Assembly (NCBI GenBank): GCA_022496205.1
Contig: WTXD01000017.1
Location: 248,001 to 312,000 of the forward strand
Source of the DNA: Gloeopeniophorella convolvens
Lineage: Eukaryota; Basidiomycota; Agaricomycetes; Russulales
Length of the DNA: 64,000 bases
Direction: 5' to 3'
Shown here: positions 58,167 through 64,000 of the stretch, piece by piece
Layout: each line of letters begins with the position of its first letter
How positions within the stretch are numbered: the first letter of the stretch is position 1
Notes under the pieces: generated by a model
What the model saw: only the letters and a program-made list of their open reading frames with translations
Database searches by the model: none
Told to the model about the DNA's origin: nothing
Translations under genes and position numbers: made by a program

Positions 58167-61100
58167 CTCTGTATCTCTGGTACCCGGATCTTTTGTATAT
58201 AGGATGTATGCGCCATCATGTATTTTATGCAAATAGGGATGCCTGCTGTAGAAACGCCTGTCTAACTGGCAGGAGGCAGTTCACCATGCGTACTTCGCCG
58301 TCCGGGACCGGGGCCTTAGGTGACTTGGCGCTGCGTTCCGTCCCGCACGGGTGACGCGCCTGTGCAAGCCTGTAGGCTCGAGTGCGCGAATCGCGCTGGT
58401 TCTGCACGATGAGCTTCTGTGAAGATGCCCACTTGAGCTCGTGAAGAATGGGAAAACATACGACGAGTTCGGAAATGAGGATTGCTACCCTGGGTGAGCG
58501 TACCTAAGGAACAAAATTATCCCCGAAGGAGGTTCCTGCCCGAGTTCTAGCGGCCGTGCGCTGCGTTGACGGCTTGAGAGCCCACGTTCGAGGGGTCGAT
58601 CGACTCGGAGGCGCTGCAAGCAATTTCGGTGGGAAGACCCGGCTGCGCAGTTAACAGTGTCAGGCCCCTTCTTTGTGACGTTGGGAACGCGCCCGCTCAA
58701 GTTCATATATTTTGGAAGAAGAGGCGCGCTGCGCAGATGGGTATTTGGGGCAGTTGCCTCCCCCGTTGCGGGTGCGACTCATCTCCTGCCGAACAGCCTG
58801 GTTCATCCCGGACGCACCCCTATATCAGTCTAAGTGACTAAACACGGCATAATGGGGTACATACCGACATTCATGCTCAGGGGCGATACCCTAAAATTTC
58901 GCCCCTTTCGTCTCATCTCTGAAAATTCAGAACTCACAGGCAGTTCGACTTGAGACGGCATTCGAACTACCCGATTAGGTGGTTCGGGAGGCGTATTCCA
59001 AGTCGGACGCGTGGATTACAAGCACATTTCGGCTGGCGTGTGTTACTTGGCGTATTTCAGAAGCAGAATATTGGTGAGGAGTTTGGATTTCGCCGTCCTT
59101 CTACTCTGCAAACGGGGGTATGTTTAGCGCTTCCTGATTTGTGAATGGGGTGCAGTGAACGTCAGCTCCTCGGGTGCCGGCAAACGCGATTGATTCACGG
59201 GCGGATTCCGCTGCGTGTTTCTCAATAGTCGGCGTGCTACGCACACACGAGGGGTGTAGGCGCGGCGCTGCAAATCGAATCGATGGCAAGAGAAGCTGAC
59301 ATTGCATACAGGGGGTCACTCACGGCGTTCAGGAAAAGAGGGAATGGCAGGCTAGCGGAAGTCGATCGAACTGCCTGCTGGCGGCTATGGGGAAGCGCGA
59401 CCACATGACCTCCGGGCTCGATGCAGTGTTGGGGCTTGAAGCTTGAAGCTTGAAGCTTCGAGTAAATCGAGAACACCCGCGCCTTAACGCACCCCCGGTG
59501 CCTGTGGAGCACCGCCGCCGGTTCGTCAGCAAGGCCCTCCGACGCGGTGGCAGATATTGAGCCTGGGCGACAACTAGTGTAGTTCTTAGGGTTTAGAAGC
59601 CCTCATACTGTGAAGGCACCTCAACCCACGGCCGCGGAAGGGTATGTCGGCCCTCAGCCAGGAGCCACCTCGAGGCGCTGCACGAGCCAGCGACGGCTGA
59701 CCTGGGGTCCGGAGGGTATTACTCGTCCTGCGGGGCAGAAGAACCAATGGTCAGTCACATGGAAGGCCGTATAGCCTTTCGTACTGTCTATACGTTCGGC
59801 AGTGACTTGTGACGTGGACCCAGTGGGACCTCCTGCTAGCAACTCCCAACTGACATAGTTGTGCTGCCTGGAGCACGGGATACGTTTCATCTCCTAACGA
59901 CCTTCCTGGCATGTCGGCGATTGATCTGGCGGTGGTCGACCCGGTCAAAACACAGTTCGGTACGCGGATGTGTGGTTATGGGGGTGTAGGACGATCATGG
60001 ATCGAACAAAGTGCTTGCAAGATTCGCCAACTATGGGAATAGAGTCTAGATCAAATTTAGCTCAATCAGGTCGTCTCTCCTGTCGTACTACTCGCCCAGC
60101 AACTTTCTCGTACGTGAGGTTAACGGCATTATGGGTAAGACTCACCCTGTTCCGCGATCAGCAATCCCGGCGGTACTGGTGTGGTTTTACGTGGTGGCGC
60201 TGAGGTAAACGCAACACTGATTTCCTGCATTGAAGCCCTTGTGACTGGCCGAGTGGACTGGTGCTCGGCTCGTTCGTCGCATGAACGTCAAACGAGAGGC
60301 ATAACCTCTCGGCGTCACGTCTTGATTGGAGGTCTTCCTGCGGTGATAACGCGATAACCTGTCAGAAGCCTGTTTCTAGAAATTCTGGTGTGAAGGGTGC
60401 CAGTTTGCCAGGGCCGGCCGTCCACTGGCAGAAAGATGCCTCTAAATTACACGTGTGGAAGTATGCCATTTTGTCTTTTGCCGTTTAACATGCATTCATG
60501 CTGGAGCGATCACCTCGCCATGGCAGAGGCTGTACCATGAAAGCGCTTCCCATAGTCGTTTCATTTCCGCCAATCCAGTGATTGTACGAACTTGGCCTCA
60601 CCCAGTCGAGGGTCAGACGTCGGGGGGTGGACAAGCACTTCATTTCGATCAGCAAAGCGACGTTCAGCGACATCCATCGGAGGTACGATGTGCGTAAGTT
60701 GGGACAATGCTGAAGGCGGCGGAGAGTGCGAGGAAAAGGAGCGTCGACGTACGTGACTGCGGGGATAGAAATATCCCACAACTCGAAAAGACGTAAACAC
60801 GTGTATTGGCCACGCACGAATATGTAAGGTTATAGAGGCTAGTCGTGCGATCGGAGCGTTGAAATAATGGACAGAACCTGGGGACTCGTCGCTTTCGTGG
60901 CCTGAACTTGAGATAAGAGCACTTCCGAATGCCAGGCATAATGAAGTGGTTGGAGAATGTTCGATAGAAGCGAGGATCTTACAATCAGACACGCCTGACT
61001 GGCATGTTTATAGCGATACTCCGCAGCCTGGCCACCAGTCTTGTTGCTAGCTTCTTATTAGATCCGCTATCTGGTTATCGAACGTGAGTTGCAATAAGGT

Positions 61101-63786
61101 CCGAAGACACAGCAAGGGTCCCCGTGTGGTTGGAAGTTGACTCACTAGTTTTAACTGAGCACACGCATGGCAGAGGACCGGGCAGACAGTCATCCTATGG
61201 GGCACTGGCAGACAAGGCTATGTGGCTGTCCCTCGACTTGAATGTGATTGAATGCCGAGATTAAGAGATAAGGTCGGGGGCGTGGCCACCTAGCAACGCC
61301 CACCGCCGGGACTCCCCCATTTAGTCGAGTGGGCCGTGAGGCGGACTGCCTGGCCGATATGAAGGCAGTGCGCTGCACGAAAGTTGCTGGGCCTTGTTGG
61401 GTGCCAATTGAGTGCGAGTGCGGAACAATGTGCTTGGGACAGGGGCTGGAAGCAAGCCAAAGTCGCGCGAGCGCGCGCCTCGAGCGGGTCTGTCAATTCT
61501 GCAGCGAGAGGAGCGTGCTTGGCTGGTATGCTGACAGGAAAGTGCCGTTAGGAGGTATAACAGATTGATAGCGGATGCAAAGGACACGCTGACGCACCGC
61601 GAAAGGTGAAACATGACAGTGGGGGAGGCAAGGCGAATGGACGTTATCCGTGCAATATCGGCCCCAATGTTCACGGTAGGTGGTTGGCGAACCGTCTGGC
61701 AGCGTGCGCTCTCGCCGGTGGGCACAAGCTGGTATACTGGACAACCGTAAACTCCGTACTGGATGGGAGCCAAGGGAGTGCGATAATGACAGTTCAGGCG
61801 TGGCTTTCTGCGTGAAGGGGCACTCAGCGCCTGCGGGGAGAGGAGAGAAGCCCAGCAAAGATCGACGGCGCCCTTGAGTGGTCACCAAGAAGGAATGATA
61901 TGAGGGACGGGTAAATGGAGAGCTTGCTGGGCACAATGAAGGCGAATGCTACTCCCTGGATCGAGTCGATGATGGTGAATATGGGCTAGCCTGGGGAGGA
62001 GGGGAATGGATTACCCAGTCTGACGAGTAAACTGAAGCACTTGCTGTGAGGAGTGGTGCGCAAGAAGTTTCAATAAACGTACATGTTCGCCCATCCAGCC
62101 CATATACCCTTTCCGCTGACAAGTCCTTGACCACCGCCGGTCGTCGTTATTTTATCAGGGCAATCTTCGTGGGCCTTCGTGTAGGTTCAGGAACAGCGAC
62201 AGCAGATCAATAAATGCGATAAGCCGATGGCACCCGCAAGATTGGACGGGGAGGGATGGCGAAGGTCATCGGGGCGACCGTATGAGTAGAGATGTCCTCG
62301 GGGAATGACACAAGGGGCGCTGGGGGAGGTCAGAGGGACTGAAGTGAAGCGTGGCCCACGCGAGGACTTGCGCTGTGGCAGGTAACGTGGTGAGCAGGAG
62401 CGGTCGCTGGGAAAGGGTGGCAGAGGGTAGAGTCACGGAGATTCGAATCCCGTGGAGGTGTGCAGAGGCTGGCTAGGGTAGCGCCTGGCAGCCCTGAGCA
62501 GCGTGCGGGGATCGGGTCGCAGCAGGGCGCGACCGGCCGGCAAGACACAATATTGTAAGTCAGCTCAGCGGCGATGGGTGACACTTTTAACCCGCAATCT
62601 TCGCTGGCTCGCCGTGGCTATAATCACGGTCACCGGTCACCTGAGGTTAACTCCGGGTGCACTGCACTTTTCTACCTTGATCTCGCTTACCACGAAGCCC
62701 AACGGACGCCTCGAGGCAGCCTCAAAGGCTCAGACGTTGTATGCCTGCAAGGGCAATGCATTCCAGCGGTTAAAAATAATGTCTCCTGGCGTCGGCTGGC
62801 AGGTTGCCTCATCCGACGACAACGATTTGGCGGTCTTGAGGCCCGAAGCTCAAGCTATCTGAGGGGAAGGTGAGTGCACAAGCAGTTCATCTACCTCGCA
62901 GATCGATCAGCCCGCCACGCGCACTATGTAACTGATTAGCGGGTCAGCTCAGCATAGGTTGCGCGTGCACGATAAGTCAGTGACACGGACTCACACCAGC
63001 TCACACCTCCTAGCAGTCACGACGACCATACCATGGTGACTCCGGCCAAAATTTACTGCGGAAAAAGCCCTGCTCACGAATTATCACACCTCATGCGCAA
63101 CCTCCGTTTCCAAAGCTAGCTGCACGCAGTGCTTGCGGACCAGCTTGCCATCTCGCCCGTCAACAGTGTAGTCCGACAAGGCCTTGATACCCTCGCTGCT
63201 GGCCCGGACGAACGATGGATGTGAGTTTCGAAAGTATGTGCCAGCGGCGCAGTGGCTCAGAAGCACCTTCCCGATATGCTCGTAGGGACTTCTCGTCTGG
63301 GTGGTGCGCCTGTCATACCCACGCAGGAATGTTCTGTGACTAAATTCCCAGAATCAACTCCCTTCAAGACTGAAAGGAACGGACCTCCGTTGCATTGAAG
63401 ATCTTTGCCTTTTCAGCATTGTAAACGCCATGATCGGTTTGTCCAGACTATCCACAACGTTCTCGGGCGTGCACCTATGCAAGGCTCTCTTTGGTGGCTT
63501 CCAAACACCCCCAATGCCCCACCGGGGAAATTGGTACCAAGCAGCAGCGATCGGGGGTGACGTTGGTGCAGGACTTGCACGGCAGGCGCTCGATTGGTGA
63601 AGTTGGCCTTGGCGCATCATCGAAGACTTTACCGGTGAGCGCCTCTCCCTTCCTCGTGAAACCTTATTCGAATCTTAAAAGGCGCACTCTAATACACTGT
63701 TGACGTTGGTAGATCGCGTTGTGGCTCTGCCAGCTCGTGCGCGTGGGCCCAGGACAAAGGTGGCGCGGCTGTGCGGGTCCTGGCAT
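58167..63786. other. 5.6-kb gene-poor stretch
   Basis: The longest open frames (up to 150 codons near 61.3-61.9 kb) run on both strands in overlapping registers and show no domain. Apart from a short tandem repeat at 59434 no repeat or transposon is recognised. Confidence 0.4.
59434..59458. repeat. Short tandem repeat (GCTTGAA)x3.5
   Basis: Three perfect copies of GCTTGAA plus a partial copy. Confidence 0.85.
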
Positions 63787-63793
63787 TATATAA
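63787..63793 (+). promoter_or_regulatory. TATA box of gene F
   Basis: TATATAA, about 114 bases before the ATG at 63907. Confidence 0.6.
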
Positions 63794-63906
63794 CTCCCCG
63801 CTTTCTGCATGGGCATTAGTCTGCCTGTGCTACCTGCACTTACGTGCCCCGCCATCAAGTTCCCCCTCGACTCCCTCTCTTCTCTAGCTTTACAGCTACT
63901 CTTATT

Positions 63907-64000
63907 ATGGCATCGTTGTCGTTCACACTCACCATCATCGCCTCGGCATTCCTCCCGATCTTCGCCCTTCCAATCATCGACCCCTCCACCTCACCAGAAG
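63907..64000 (+). CDS. Secretory protein start (F), cut by the window edge
   Basis: ATG at 63907 opens a frame of 31 codons to the right edge. It begins with a typical signal peptide: a short polar start, a hydrophobic core (LTIIASAFLPIFALP) and then IIDPSTSPE. The end of the core and what follows (ALPIIDPSTSP) resembles gene E (ALPLIISFTHDPSGSP), so the two may be paralogues. The rest lies outside the window. Confidence 0.6.
   Translation, partial: MASLSFTLTIIASAFLPIFALPIIDPSTSPE

Noticed and set aside
62430..62470. GATTCGAATCC string, reminiscent of a tRNA B box
   Set aside because: No acceptor or anticodon stem can be folded on either strand at the required distances.
1..64000. CRISPR arrays, rRNA genes, LTR retrotransposons
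   Set aside because: No regularly spaced repeats, rRNA sequence, reverse transcriptase motifs or long direct repeats were recognised.

Overview
The window looks like nuclear DNA of a filamentous basidiomycete, most likely an Agaricomycete of the polypore type. Nearly every gene is cut by short GT-AG introns of about 45-90 bases, often with a CTRAC-like branch site. Core promoters often carry a TATA box 40-120 bases before the ATG. The gene families (F-box/leucine-rich proteins, fungal 7TM proteins, TRK potassium transporter, V-ATPase proteolipid, SLP1-type SUN protein) fit that group. There are no bacterial operons. I joined exons by hand, and each complete model below keeps one open frame from ATG to stop; exon positions are in the entries.

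Left part (1-24.4 kb): two divergently oriented F-box genes (the first runs off the left edge), a 16-exon TRK potassium transporter, a U6 snRNA gene, a 20-exon WD40 gene resembling WDR7/Rabconnectin-3 beta, a coiled-coil gene divergent from it, two small single-pass membrane protein genes (16.3 and 17.3 kb), a tandem pair of short-chain dehydrogenases (SDR1, SDR2) and a membrane-anchored LEA2-like protein.

Middle part (24.4-41 kb): sparse. It holds a small Ser/Thr-rich protein gene with a good TATA box, an FMN-dependent alpha-hydroxy-acid dehydrogenase, a 290-bp non-autonomous CACTA-type transposon (CACTG termini, 42-bp inverted repeats, possible 3-bp target duplication), glucosamine-6-phosphate deaminase, and three more small membrane protein genes, two of them clear paralogues (35.3 and 40.3 kb).

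Right part (42-64 kb): a SUN-domain protein, the V-ATPase proteolipid VMA3, a 7TM protein, a tandem pair of uncharacterised proteins sharing a possible ubiquitin-fold N-terminus and a conserved C-terminal domain, a tetraspanin-like protein, and a secretory/membrane protein gene (57.4 kb) whose likely paralogue starts at the right edge (63.9 kb). The 58.2-63.8 kb block and 25.9-29.5 kb hold no gene I can support.

The most unusual points are: (1) a set of small single-pass membrane proteins whose coding sequence is interrupted by a phase-1 intron at the transmembrane segment in all five complete members; (2) the uncharacterised tandem pair at 49-53 kb; (3) extreme splicing: microexons of 8, 13, 15 and 15 nt, a 4-nt first coding exon, and two GC-AG introns; (4) the CACTA-like MITE between two metabolic genes. 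All function calls are from reading the sequence; no database search was possible.
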